This document shows positions 1-8,099 of a DNA stretch of 59,163 nucleotides, piece after piece (position 1 is the stretch's first letter; every line of letters starts with the position of its first letter). Made by a program: the position numbers and the translations under genes. The DNA is from Methylobacillus sp. (GTDB lineage: Bacteria > Pseudomonadota > Gammaproteobacteria > Burkholderiales > Burkholderiaceae_C). Under the pieces are notes generated by a model. It had not been told where the DNA came from. It saw only the letters and a list, made by a program, of their open reading frames with translations, and ran no database searches. Where the stretch lies: contig JABBAS010000027.1 of assembly GCA_018607835.1 (NCBI GenBank), positions 64,876 through 124,038 on the forward strand, read 5' to 3'.

Positions 1-321
1 GCCACCTACGAGGGGTAGCAAAATTAAGGGCACCGGTAAGCCGCTTTCACCCACCATGTTGCTAAAGTGGATAGACATGTAGCCACCTAAGCCAAAAAAC
101 ACAGCGTGACCGAACGACAGCATGCCCCCTTGACCAAGCAGCATGTTGTAGGCAACTGTAAACACCACCATGATGAACATTTGATTCAGAACGGCAATAC
201 CTAAGCCCGAAGAAAACCACTGTGGTAACAAATAAACCAACACAACGGCCGCCACCCAAATAGCAGCCCGGCGACCTAGCGTTGTTCTTATTCCTGGTCT
301 GATTGAAGTCTTTGTATTCAT
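1..321 (-). CDS. Liv-type ABC transporter permease LivM, N-terminal part (runs off left edge)
   Basis: Inner-membrane permease of a branched-chain amino acid-type (HAAT family) ABC importer; only the first 107 codons are in the window. Reading leftward from an ATG at 321 gives a basic N-terminus, a hydrophobic helix and the LivM signature GQGGMLSFGHAVFFGLGGY at about residues 64-82. The start lies 4 bases after the stop of the upstream livH, and the GAGG inside the end of livH can serve as ribosome binding site, so the two are co-transcribed. The substrate cannot be told from this part. ATPase genes for this system would be expected beyond the left edge. Confidence 0.9.
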   Translation of the reverse strand, partial: MNTKTSIRPGIRTTLGRRAAIWVAAVVLVYLLPQWFSSGLGIAVLNQMFIMVVFTVAYNMLLGQGGMLSFGHAVFFGLGGYMSIHFSNMVGESGLPVPLILLPLVGG

Positions 322-325
322 TTTT

Positions 326-1276
326 TCAGGCCTCTCGCTTACCGTACAGACCCTTAGGCCGGAAGACCAACATCAGCACCAGCATGATGTAAGGCAATAG
401 GGGCCCCAATTGGGCAATGCTCACGCGATACAGGTCAGCTAACAAGCCAGGGTCTGGTGAACTCAAACCCACCATGCCAAAGAAGTCGGAGAAGCTATAG
501 GTGGTGGCTACTGCAAAGGTTTGTACAAAACCAATCAGCAGTGAGGCGATAAAAGCACCTTTTAAAGACCCCAGTCCGCCAATCACAATAACCACGAAAA
601 CGATACTGCCAAGCACGATGGCCATGCCGGGGAAGGTACCCAATACAGGTCCTGCAATGGCGCCTGCTAAACCGGCCAGTGCAGAGCCGACGCCAAACAC
701 CGCCATAAAGATAAATGGCACGTTATGACCCAGCATCGCCACTTGGTTGGGATGGGTTATCGCAGCTTGGATGATCAAACCCACACGCGACTTTGTCAGC
801 ACATACAACAGGGCCAAAAATATGCTGATGGAAATCAACAACATAAAACCTTTGTAGGCTGGGAATTCAGTCCCAAACATGGTGAATAGCGGGAAGCTTA
901 AGATCTCAGGCTCACTGTAATCAACGTTGCTTTTGCCCCATATTAATTGGACAAACTCTTCGAGTACGTAGGCAATACCGAAGGTAAATATAAGTTCGGG
1001 CACATGGCCATATTTGTGCACGTGGCGAAGGCCATACCGCTCGATTAACGCGCCAACTAGGCCGACCAAAATTGGCGCCAAAATCAAGCCTGGCCAGTAA
1101 CCCACTTTTGCGCTGATGCTGTAGGCAAAATATGCACCCAGCATATATAGGCTTGCGTGGGCAAAATTCAGCACGCCCATCATTGAAAAAATGAGGGTTA
1201 ACCCGCTGGACAGCATAAACAACAGCAGCCCATACACCAAACCGTTTAGTAGTGACGAAAGAATGAGTTCAGACAC
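326..1276 (-). CDS. Liv-type ABC transporter permease LivH (system A)
   Basis: Integral membrane permease that pairs with LivM to move a periplasm-delivered small molecule (branched-chain amino acid or related carboxylate). It shows the LivH hallmark GVLNFAHASLYMLGAY near residues 34-49, about eight hydrophobic segments, VIGGLGSLKGAF near 235, and a C-terminal FRPKGLYG. A GTG at 1276 has GGGAG nine bases upstream and is preferred; a TTG at 1282 lies too close to that site. It sits between the binding protein gene and livM in one operon. It is visibly closer in sequence to the LivH at 39647-40612 (system C) than to the LivH at 8100-8972 (system B). Confidence 0.92.
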   Translation of the reverse strand: MSELILSSLLNGLVYGLLLFMLSSGLTLIFSMMGVLNFAHASLYMLGAYFAYSISAKVGYWPGLILAPILVGLVGALIERYGLRHVHKYGHVPELIFTFGIAYVLEEFVQLIWGKSNVDYSEPEILSFPLFTMFGTEFPAYKGFMLLISISIFLALLYVLTKSRVGLIIQAAITHPNQVAMLGHNVPFIFMAVFGVGSALAGLAGAIAGPVLGTFPGMAIVLGSIVFVVIVIGGLGSLKGAFIASLLIGFVQTFAVATTYSFSDFFGMVGLSSPDPGLLADLYRVSIAQLGPLLPYIMLVLMLVFRPKGLYGKREA

Positions 1277-1374
1277 GCGCAATTACTCCCTGTAAAGCCA
1301 TGCCAGCAAAATGCTGGCAAAGACAAACCCGACCACCCAATGGGTGGCCAGGTTTAAGTCCGCACAACGCCTAG

Positions 1375-2625
1375 TTATGAAGGACGCTTCATCTTGCAGG
1401 TTGTTGGTGTCGAGGAGTTGGCGGCGCTCACCGTAGAGGTCTCAAGCAAGCCATAACCAGATTGATCGTAGGCGAATTCAATGTTTTTGTCGGTATGAAC
1501 GTGCATACGAATAGGCAGTTGCATTTGGTGATCGCTGGCGCGCATGGTGATCTGATCACCATATGGCGTCTTGTAGCTCATGCCCTCAAGCTTGCGCGCG
1601 ACGTCTATGGGCTTTGTGGAGCCCGCTTCCCGCATGGCCCGGGCAGTCATTTGCATCAAATTGTTAATACGAATTTGATCCATATTGCCATCTGGGTATT
1701 CCGCCTGGAAGCGCGTCACAATTTGACGCCATTCATCTGTTAGCGGCGGATTGATCGCACCCTCTGCGACCACATTAATGCGGTCAACACCACCTGCGCC
1801 AATTGCTTTAGTAATACCGCTACCGGCTGCGTAGTAGGTATACATAGGGATATCTAAGCCAGCGTCTTCGGCGGCTTTAGCTAAACCAAGCATATCTGCA
1901 CCCCAGTTACCCGTAATAACTGCGTTTGCGCCTGAAGCTTTGATTTTGGAAATATAGGGCGAAAAGTCTTTCACCTTTCCGATGGGGTGAAGCTCATTAC
2001 CCACAATTTTGATATCGGGACGCTTTTCACCTAAAAACTTCACGGCCGCTGCCGCAACGGCCTTACCGAACGAGTAGTCCTGACCAATAATGTAAATCCC
2101 CGTCCAGTCCTTGTTAGCCGCGATGACGTCTGTCACAGCGTTCATCTTCATGTCGGCATGGGCATCAAACCGGAAATGCCAAAAATTACATTTTTCGTTA
2201 GTCAAGGCAGGATCAACTGCTGAGTAGTTTAAGAACAAAACACGTTTGTCTGGGTTGCGCTTGTTGTGCTTTTCAATGGCGTCTGTCAGCGCGTTGGCAA
2301 CACCTGATGAGTTGCCTTGAACCACGTATTGGATGCCTTGGCCGATCACGTTCTTCAGTTGAATCAAGCTTTCTTTGGGTGAAATCTTGTTGTCGAAGCC
2401 AATGACTTCAAACTTTTTACCCATGACGCCACCAGCGCGATTCACCTCTTCAGCAAAAAACTTAAAGTTTTTCAGTCCATTGGTGCCTGTTGCAGCAAAT
2501 CCGCCTGATAGTGGATCAATAAAAGCGAACTTAATCGTGCCTCCATGATCGTCTGCCATGCTCGGCGTTGCGAGCATTAAGGTTGCGGTTGCTACCGCTG
2601 ACAAAAATACTTTACGTGGAATCAT
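1375..2625 (-). CDS. Liv-type ABC transporter substrate-binding protein (system A)
   Basis: Periplasmic binding protein of the LivK/type I fold family, 416 residues. It has a signal peptide (MIPRKVFLSAVATATLMLATPSMA, cleavage after the first A-rich stretch) and typical family segments: IDPLSGGFAATG near 36-47, GQDYSFGKAVAA near 180 and ITGNWGADMLGLAKAA near 239. It delivers substrate to the permeases encoded just downstream. The ATG is preceded by AGGAGA with good spacing. It is the first gene of the leftward operon and is divergent from a ThDP-dependent enzyme. The family includes binders of branched-chain amino acids, amides and aromatic or short carboxylates; the ligand here is unknown. 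Confidence 0.9.
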   Translation of the reverse strand: MIPRKVFLSAVATATLMLATPSMADDHGGTIKFAFIDPLSGGFAATGTNGLKNFKFFAEEVNRAGGVMGKKFEVIGFDNKISPKESLIQLKNVIGQGIQYVVQGNSSGVANALTDAIEKHNKRNPDKRVLFLNYSAVDPALTNEKCNFWHFRFDAHADMKMNAVTDVIAANKDWTGIYIIGQDYSFGKAVAAAAVKFLGEKRPDIKIVGNELHPIGKVKDFSPYISKIKASGANAVITGNWGADMLGLAKAAEDAGLDIPMYTYYAAGSGITKAIGAGGVDRINVVAEGAINPPLTDEWRQIVTRFQAEYPDGNMDQIRINNLMQMTARAMREAGSTKPIDVARKLEGMSYKTPYGDQITMRASDHQMQLPIRMHVHTDKNIEFAYDQSGYGLLETSTVSAANSSTPTTCKMKRPS

Positions 2626-2694
2626 GTTGTCTCCTGTTTAGATTTGTATGTGGCTCATTGCGCACAACTACTTGTAAGTAACTACCAAAAAAGA

Positions 2695-2707
2695 CGCTGT
2701 CACAGCG
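2695..2707. promoter_or_regulatory. 13-bp perfect palindrome, candidate operator
   Basis: CGCTGTCACAGCG is symmetrical around a central C and lies about 70 bases upstream of the transporter operon start. Palindromes of this size in divergent promoter regions are often dimeric repressor sites. No regulator gene is adjacent, so the binding protein is unknown. Confidence 0.35.
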
Positions 2708-2755
2708 GAGACTTTTACTTAAATTCTAGAGCGATGGACGCGTTCAACAAGCAAG

Positions 2756-2769
2756 GACAAGCCCTTGTC
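2756..2769. promoter_or_regulatory. Inverted repeat GACAAG-CC-CTTGTC, candidate operator
   Basis: Six-base arms around a two-base centre form a perfect inverted repeat in the middle of the divergent intergenic region, about 130 bases from one start codon and 240 from the other. A function as regulator site is inferred only from position and symmetry. Confidence 0.3.
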
Positions 2770-3008
2770 TTGACCGCAATTGCAGAAATCGTTCTGGGGA
2801 TGAGGCCTGCCGCACACGCGTTTGCGCTTTACTTCGTCATTTTGTCGGCAATGACCCTACCGGTTGTACGCGCGGTTTGATAGCACGAGGCTTTTGCGCC
2901 TAGGTGACGTTGTTTGATCTAGACTTTGGTAATCTGCAGTACCGCTTTAAGGGCACTTACTAAGCTACGTGCGATAGCGTAAAAATTTAAATTTAATTTG
3001 ACCCACAT

Positions 3009-4706
3009 ATGAACACAACATCCGTCAGCCGCTTAGGTGGGCATGCCTTGATTGAGGCTCTGGTAGCGCAAGGCGTCGCGCGGGTTTACGGCGTACCTGG
3101 AGAGAGCTACTTGGCTGCCTTGGATGGGTTCTCGCAGTTCGCCGATCAAATTAAATTTGTAGTGACGCGTCAAGAGGGCGGTGCGGCCTATATGGCGGAA
3201 GCCGAAGGTAAATTGACCGGACGACCCGGCGTTTGCTTCGTGACACGCGGGCCAGGTGCAACCAATGCCTGCATCGGTGTCCATACCGCGTTCCAAGACT
3301 CAACGCCTATGGTGTTACTGGTAGGTGATGTGGCCCAAGATGCTCGCGACCGTGAGGCATTCCAAGAGATCGATTTTGTTGGCATGTTTACCCCCCTTGT
3401 TAAGCGCGTCGAGCGTATTGACGATGCCGCGCGCATTCCGGAATACGTTCAGCGTGCCTTTGCAACCGCGTTGAATGGTCGGCCAGGTCCAGTGGTACTG
3501 ATACTGCCGGAAGACATGCTTACCCGTCCCACAGCAGCGCCGGTTTTACCGCGCGTCGAGGCCGTGCGCGCTGGCGCCAATCCGCAGGATGTCCGTGCCG
3601 CAATCGCGCTACTGAAAAAAGCCAAGAAGCCACTCGTTATCTTAGGTGGCGGTGGTTGGACTGCAGCAGCGGCAGGGGACATCCGTCGGTTCGCCCAGGC
3701 GTGGCAGGTTCCCGTGGGTTGCGCTTTTCGCTTCCAAGACTTGTTCGATAACCGTGACCCGTTGTATGCGGGTGATGTTGGACTAGGCATTGGTGCGGGT
3801 TTGGCCACGGCCGTGCGAGAGTCTGATGCCTTGTTTGTGATTGGTGCGCGTATGGGGGAGGCTACCAGCGGCGGTTACACCTTGATACCCGTGGGCACAC
3901 CTCGTCCCGGGCTGGTGCATGTCCATGCGGACCCCGAGGAGCTTAACCGCGTTTACAGCGCAGCAGTTGCGACGTGCGCGGGCATGCCTGCATGGGCCGC
4001 GGCGCTGGCCGCCGAGGCCGCGCCTGCGACGTGCACGTGGGGCGACTGGACGCACACCGTGACTGACGCCTTTCGCACCCACGGTAATGCCGATGCAGCC
4101 AGACGTAAGATGCCCGGTGACATCGACATGTTCACCGTGATACAGGCCGTGTCGCAAGGCCTGCCGGATAACGTGGTGTGTACCAATGGCGCCGGAAATT
4201 TCGCGACTTGGCTGCACCGCTTTCACAAGCTACCGGGGTTTGATGGCGGCCACCGTCATCAGTTAGCCCCGACGAATGGTTCTATGGGGTACGGGGTACC
4301 TGCGGGCGTTGCGGCGGCCCTTGCATCGGGGCGCCCCGTCTTCACGATTGCGGGAGATGGTGATTTCCTGATGAACGGACAAGAGCTCGCTACGGCCACA
4401 GCAGAGGGTGTGAAGACGGTCGTCTTGCTGCTTAACAACGGCATGTACGGCACGATTCGTATGCACCAAGAGCGCGAGTTTCCCGGACGCGTATCGGGGT
4501 CGGGTTTACGCAACCCAGATTTCTGCCTACTGGCACAAGGTTTTGGCTATCACGCCGAGCGCGTAACGCAAACGGCTGCGTTCGCGGGCGCGTGGGAGCG
4601 TGCGTGGGCGCACCCGGGGGGGGCGCTTATTGAACTCATGCTGGACCCCGAAGTCATTACGCCTAAACTGACGTTACAGGAGATCCGAGAGGCTGCGCAA
4701 CGCTAA
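3009..4706 (+). CDS. ThDP-dependent enzyme of the acetolactate synthase/decarboxylase family
   Basis: Cytosolic thiamine diphosphate enzyme, 565 residues, with the usual three domains. The N-terminal pyrimidine-binding domain (about 5-170) carries the cofactor-activating Glu56 in RQEGGAA. A central Rossmann-like domain with a GGGGW loop follows (about 195-330). The C-terminal pyrophosphate domain (about 375-545) has the ThDP motif GDGD at 449-452 ending in NN at 476-477. The family includes acetolactate synthase, glyoxylate carboligase, benzoylformate decarboxylase and sulfoacetaldehyde acetyltransferase. No small regulatory subunit (ilvN) is adjacent, so a catabolic lyase or decarboxylase is more likely than biosynthetic acetolactate synthase; the substrate is unknown. 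It is divergent from Liv system A. Confidence 0.85.
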   Translation: MNTTSVSRLGGHALIEALVAQGVARVYGVPGESYLAALDGFSQFADQIKFVVTRQEGGAAYMAEAEGKLTGRPGVCFVTRGPGATNACIGVHTAFQDSTPMVLLVGDVAQDARDREAFQEIDFVGMFTPLVKRVERIDDAARIPEYVQRAFATALNGRPGPVVLILPEDMLTRPTAAPVLPRVEAVRAGANPQDVRAAIALLKKAKKPLVILGGGGWTAAAAGDIRRFAQAWQVPVGCAFRFQDLFDNRDPLYAGDVGLGIGAGLATAVRESDALFVIGARMGEATSGGYTLIPVGTPRPGLVHVHADPEELNRVYSAAVATCAGMPAWAAALAAEAAPATCTWGDWTHTVTDAFRTHGNADAARRKMPGDIDMFTVIQAVSQGLPDNVVCTNGAGNFATWLHRFHKLPGFDGGHRHQLAPTNGSMGYGVPAGVAAALASGRPVFTIAGDGDFLMNGQELATATAEGVKTVVLLLNNGMYGTIRMHQEREFPGRVSGSGLRNPDFCLLAQGFGYHAERVTQTAAFAGAWERAWAHPGGALIELMLDPEVITPKLTLQEIREAAQR

Positions 4707-4747
4707 GCAGGGCGGGGCAGATCAGGGTAGGTCATGTGCTGGCGCAG

Positions 4748-5515
4748 TTAGTCGGCGTAGCCCGGTAGTTCCCGATCAACAATGCGTTTAACGGCTTCAA
4801 AGTAAAGGTGCGCACGCGAGGCTCTGGGATGCCTATCGGTAGGCGATGGGGTATTTACCCTATCAATGACCTCTTGACTCAGTAAAGCCAATGGTTGACC
4901 CGTGGACATGGCCAGTATCTGTGCACGGCAAACCCGTTCCAGCTTGTACATGCGTCGATAGGCTTGGGCAATGGAGTCGCCAGTCACAACGACGCCGTGA
5001 TTTTTCATAAACAATATCGATTTGTCACCTAAGCATGCCGCGAGGCGTTCGCCTTCTTCCACGGAACAGGCCAACCCTTGGTAATCATCATCGTAGGCGA
5101 TTTCGTTATGGAAAAATGCGGCCGTCTGGCTCGCTGACAGCAAGCGGTTATCCTCCAGCATGTTGAGCGCCAATGCCCAGTTTTGATGGGTGTGCAAGAC
5201 CACGTTTTTTCCACTAACCCGGTGCAAGGGCGCGTGTATGCATTGGGCGGTCATTTCAACGATGCCATCACCGGCGATCGTCTCTCCCGCCTCATTGAAA
5301 ATAATCAAGTCACTGGCACGCGCTTCGGACCAATGTAAGCCGAAGGGCAGCACAAAATATTGATCCGTGTGACCGGGCACAACCACCGTAAAGTGGTTGT
5401 CGATACCCTCGTGTAAATCATCGAGTACGGCCATTCTTAGACAGGCCGCTAGGTCCACTTTGGTCTGATGAATAGGGTCGTCTGATACAGCGTGGTTAAG
5501 TGGGGTCGCGGACAT
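4748..5515 (-). CDS. Class II aldolase/adducin family protein
   Basis: Probable cytosolic zinc-dependent aldolase-like enzyme, about 255 residues. Metal-site histidines are visible in VVLHTHQN (HxH, near residue 135) and in FMKNHGVVV (near 175). A glutamate-rich segment EAGETIAGDGIVEMTA precedes them, as in fuculose- and ribulose-phosphate aldolases. The ATG at 5515 has AGGAG about nine bases upstream. An in-frame start at 5596 would overlap the next gene and has no such site. It ends convergently 41 bases from the ThDP-enzyme gene. Proteins of this type in catabolic loci cleave or epimerise hydroxy-carbonyl compounds; the substrate is not known. Confidence 0.82.
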   Translation of the reverse strand: MSATPLNHAVSDDPIHQTKVDLAACLRMAVLDDLHEGIDNHFTVVVPGHTDQYFVLPFGLHWSEARASDLIIFNEAGETIAGDGIVEMTAQCIHAPLHRVSGKNVVLHTHQNWALALNMLEDNRLLSASQTAAFFHNEIAYDDDYQGLACSVEEGERLAACLGDKSILFMKNHGVVVTGDSIAQAYRRMYKLERVCRAQILAMSTGQPLALLSQEVIDRVNTPSPTDRHPRASRAHLYFEAVKRIVDRELPGYAD

Positions 5516-5573
5516 ACTGGAAACTCCTAAATCAAGTGATATTGCGGGCTGACAGCCCATTGGTAATTGTGCC

Positions 5574-5771
5574 TTAGGCCCCGTGTGTCGCCCCAACCAT
5601 CATAAAAACAATGCCAACAATACTGCACAGAACGCCAGACAGCAGGTGACCAACGGTCACGGGGATTTCGGTGTTCTTACGAACGATTGGTTTCTTTTTC
5701 ACGTAGCAGAACACGTAGTAGCCGCCCAGCCAGAGCATCAATGCGCCAGGCGCTATTTGGAACCATTCCAT
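5574..5771 (-). CDS. Small two-helix membrane protein of unknown function
   Basis: A 65-residue protein with two hydrophobic segments (about 6-24 and 40-61) separated by a basic, polar loop (CYVKKKPIVRKNTEIP). AAGGAT lies about nine bases before the ATG, which supports translation. It precedes the class II aldolase gene by 58 bases on the same strand, so they may be co-transcribed, and the terminator of the Liv B operon lies upstream. I do not recognise a family. It could be a small transporter accessory or membrane-anchoring subunit, but nothing in the sequence proves this. Confidence 0.6.
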   Translation of the reverse strand: MEWFQIAPGALMLWLGGYYVFCYVKKKPIVRKNTEIPVTVGHLLSGVLCSIVGIVFMMVGATHGA

Positions 5772-5853
5772 CGTCTATATCCTTTTGGGTTTCTTACTCG
5801 CGTATCGTTACCATGGAGGGTACCCGAGGTTTGATCGATTCGGAGGCCGTCAT

Positions 5854-5887
5854 AAAAAAAGCCACCGGTCTAAACCGGCGGCTTTTT
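5854..5887 (-). terminator. Intrinsic terminator of the Liv B operon
   Basis: An inverted repeat (GCC-A-CCGGT, loop CTAA, ACCGG-C-GGC) is flanked by seven A on the left and five T on the right. Read leftward, it gives a GC-rich hairpin followed by a U run, 33 bases after the binding protein stop. It could work in both directions, but no rightward gene ends here. Confidence 0.85.
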
Positions 5888-5919
5888 CAAGGATTACTCA
5901 TCTAAGCCTGAATTGGCGC

Positions 5920-7128
5920 TTACTGAGGTCCCAAGACATCACCAAACAACTCCCATGACTTGCCATTCCAGCGCATCAATTGCTTGTTTTCGATGGGGTA
6001 GAAGTCAGTTGCAGACGTCTGGAATTTCACACCTGGCAGCAACATGCCGTTTGTGAAGTTCAAGCTGGCAGCCTGCTTCATGATGTTTTTACGCGTTAGG
6101 TCATCGCCAGCTTGCTCGATTACTTTATGAATCGCGGCTGCGTGCACATAACCAGAGGTGTAGAAACCCTCGGCCAGGTTCAGGCCGGGCATATTCTTTT
6201 CCATCCACGCCTTGTACTCTAAGAAGCCCTTGTCGTTGGCCCATGCGGGGTCAGCGGGATCTTTAAAGTAGTTCGATGAAATCACGCCGATACCGTTCTC
6301 AGCGCCAGCCGGAACCATCACAGAGCCCACTGACGAGGACACAGAGTTCAGGTAGTGGGTTGGCTTCCAGCCCAATTCAGCAGCACCTTTGATCGCCTGA
6401 GCGGCCCACTTAGGTGTGGTGACGTTGAAGAAGGTGTCAGCACCAGAGCCTTTGAGCGTCGCCATCTGGTTAGAGACGGTTGGATCTGTGGTCTCGTAGC
6501 TGGCTTTAGCAACGATCATGCCTTTCTTGTCACCAAGGCCGTCTTCCATACCCTTGACGTAGTCCTTACCGTAATCGTCGTTCTGATACAGAATCGCGAT
6601 CTTGGCGTTGGGATTGTTCTTGAGAATGTGTGCGGCGTAGATCTTACCTTCGGTCTGGTAATCAGGCTGCAGGCCCATGGTCCACGGGTAGGTGCCGTAG
6701 TCACCCCACTTGTGTGCACCGGTATTCACAAAGATGTGTGGCACCTTCTTCTTGTTCATGTACTTGTGAATAGCCGTATTGGTTGGTGTTCCCAAAGTCG
6801 CGGCTAAGAACAGCACTTTCTCTTGCTCGACCAGTTTACGCGCTTGCTCAACGGTTTTTGGTGGAGAGTAGCCATCGTCTAGAGAGATGAAGTTGATTTG
6901 ACGGCCATTGATACCGCCTTGCTCGTTCACGCCTTTGAAGTACGCCGCAATCGCCTTACCAATATTGCCATAGGCTGACGCAGGGCCAGAGTAAGGAACA
7001 ATGTTTCCTACTTTGACTTCCTTGTCGTTTGCGCCGACATCGTATTTACCCGCTGCTAAAACAGATGTTCCAGACAGGGCCAATGCGATCCCTGCGGCGA
7101 GACTGAGTAGTTTAAGTTTGCTTTTCAT
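5920..7128 (-). CDS. Liv-type ABC transporter substrate-binding protein (system B)
   Basis: Periplasmic type I binding protein, 402 residues. It has a clear signal peptide (basic MKSKLK, hydrophobic core, cleavage near SVLAAG at 23-27). Family segments are VGNIVPYSGPASAYGNIGKA near 41-60, NQGGINGRQ-like GVNEQGGINGRQ near 70 and YQNDDYGKDYVKG near 180. It captures substrate for LivH/LivM of the same operon. Its ATG overlaps the livM stop by four bases (ATGA), with AGGAGACGC before it, so translation is coupled. It is last in the operon and followed by a terminator. Ligand class cannot be decided from sequence alone; it differs clearly from the system A binding protein. Confidence 0.92.
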   Translation of the reverse strand: MKSKLKLLSLAAGIALALSGTSVLAAGKYDVGANDKEVKVGNIVPYSGPASAYGNIGKAIAAYFKGVNEQGGINGRQINFISLDDGYSPPKTVEQARKLVEQEKVLFLAATLGTPTNTAIHKYMNKKKVPHIFVNTGAHKWGDYGTYPWTMGLQPDYQTEGKIYAAHILKNNPNAKIAILYQNDDYGKDYVKGMEDGLGDKKGMIVAKASYETTDPTVSNQMATLKGSGADTFFNVTTPKWAAQAIKGAAELGWKPTHYLNSVSSSVGSVMVPAGAENGIGVISSNYFKDPADPAWANDKGFLEYKAWMEKNMPGLNLAEGFYTSGYVHAAAIHKVIEQAGDDLTRKNIMKQAASLNFTNGMLLPGVKFQTSATDFYPIENKQLMRWNGKSWELFGDVLGPQ

Positions 7129-8081
7129 TTAGCGTCTCCTCTTTTCAGTTTGTTGAGCATTCCCATCACACCGCCAGGGGCGACATAAATGAGTGCTATC
7201 AGAATTGCGCCATAGACAGCCCATGGCGCAGACTTCGAGATCTCGTCGGCAACGTTGGGGACGAACTGAATAAACGCAGCCCCGAACAAAGCGCCCGGAA
7301 TGGTTCCCAGCCCACCAACCACCGCACCAACAAGAAACGAAATAGATAAAAAGGTGTGAAAACTATCAGGTGCCACATAAGACACCGCGATCGCACCCAG
7401 CGCGCCGGCGACGCCTGTGTAGGCCGCTGACACACCGAACGTAAGGGTTTTGACGGCAGTTAGGTTCACACCCAAGGCACCCGCTGCAATCGGCTGGTCA
7501 CGAATCGCAACGATCGCTCTACCGATGCGGCCTTTGACCAAATTATTGGCGAGCCAGAACATAAGCACTGCCACGATGAGCACCAGGTAGTACATCCAGC
7601 GATCCTCGGATAGTTCTTTACCCAAAAACTCCATCTCAAAGAGTGGCAATGGCTTATCCAGCACGATACCTTGCACCCCCCCCGTGTAGTCCTCAATGCC
7701 TTTGTATTTCAAGAGCTGTGGTATCGCCATCGCCAAAGCAAAGGTCGCAAGCGCCAAATAGTGGCCGTCCAAGCGCAGGGCAGGGAAGCCCATTAAGATG
7801 CCCGCCGCCAAGCAAACCAAGGCGGCGACTGGCAACGTGGCGTAAGCGGACCACTGTGCTTGATCCATCAAGATGGCGGCGGTGTAGGCGCCAATCGCGT
7901 AGAAAGCCCCGTGACCCAGCGATATTTGTCCACCGTAGCCAGTCAAAAGGTTAAGACCCAATACCGCGATCGCGTAGACCAGCATCAGGTTAACTTGGAA
8001 GACGCGGAAATCGCTGATCAGCCAAGGAAGAATCAGGGCAATCAGGCCCAGCAATATGACAGTTTGTATTCTGAGGTTCAT
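7125..8081 (-). CDS. Liv-type ABC transporter permease LivM (system B)
   Basis: Inner-membrane permease, 318 residues, the usual LivM length. Hydrophobic helices run throughout. The LivM signature GYGGQISLGHGAFYAIGAYT lies near residues 48-67, and VVGGLGTIPGALFGAAF near 255 is the conserved cytoplasmic loop that contacts the ATPases. AGGA precedes the ATG at proper spacing. It follows livH by 18 bases and overlaps the binding protein gene by four. With LivH it forms the membrane channel of this complete importer. Confidence 0.94.
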   Translation of the reverse strand: MNLRIQTVILLGLIALILPWLISDFRVFQVNLMLVYAIAVLGLNLLTGYGGQISLGHGAFYAIGAYTAAILMDQAQWSAYATLPVAALVCLAAGILMGFPALRLDGHYLALATFALAMAIPQLLKYKGIEDYTGGVQGIVLDKPLPLFEMEFLGKELSEDRWMYYLVLIVAVLMFWLANNLVKGRIGRAIVAIRDQPIAAGALGVNLTAVKTLTFGVSAAYTGVAGALGAIAVSYVAPDSFHTFLSISFLVGAVVGGLGTIPGALFGAAFIQFVPNVADEISKSAPWAVYGAILIALIYVAPGGVMGMLNKLKRGDAK

Positions 8082-8099
8082 TAGGTTTTCCTTTGGCGC

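Larger units (their letters stand above)
2626..3008. other. Divergent intergenic region with operator-like palindromes
   Basis: This 383-base gap separates the leftward transporter operon from the rightward ThDP-enzyme gene and should hold both promoters. Two perfect inverted repeats are visible: CGCTGTCACAGCG at 2695-2707, and GACAAG/CTTGTC around a CC centre at 2756-2769. Just before 3009 is an AT-rich run (about 2981-2999), but no clear Shine-Dalgarno sequence precedes the ATG at 3009. A 78-codon open frame inside the gap has no family resemblance or ribosome binding site and is not called as a gene. Confidence 0.6.

Noticed and set aside
2644-2880. 78-codon open frame in the divergent intergenic region
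   Set aside because: No ribosome binding site, no recognisable family and it overlaps the expected promoter and palindrome region.
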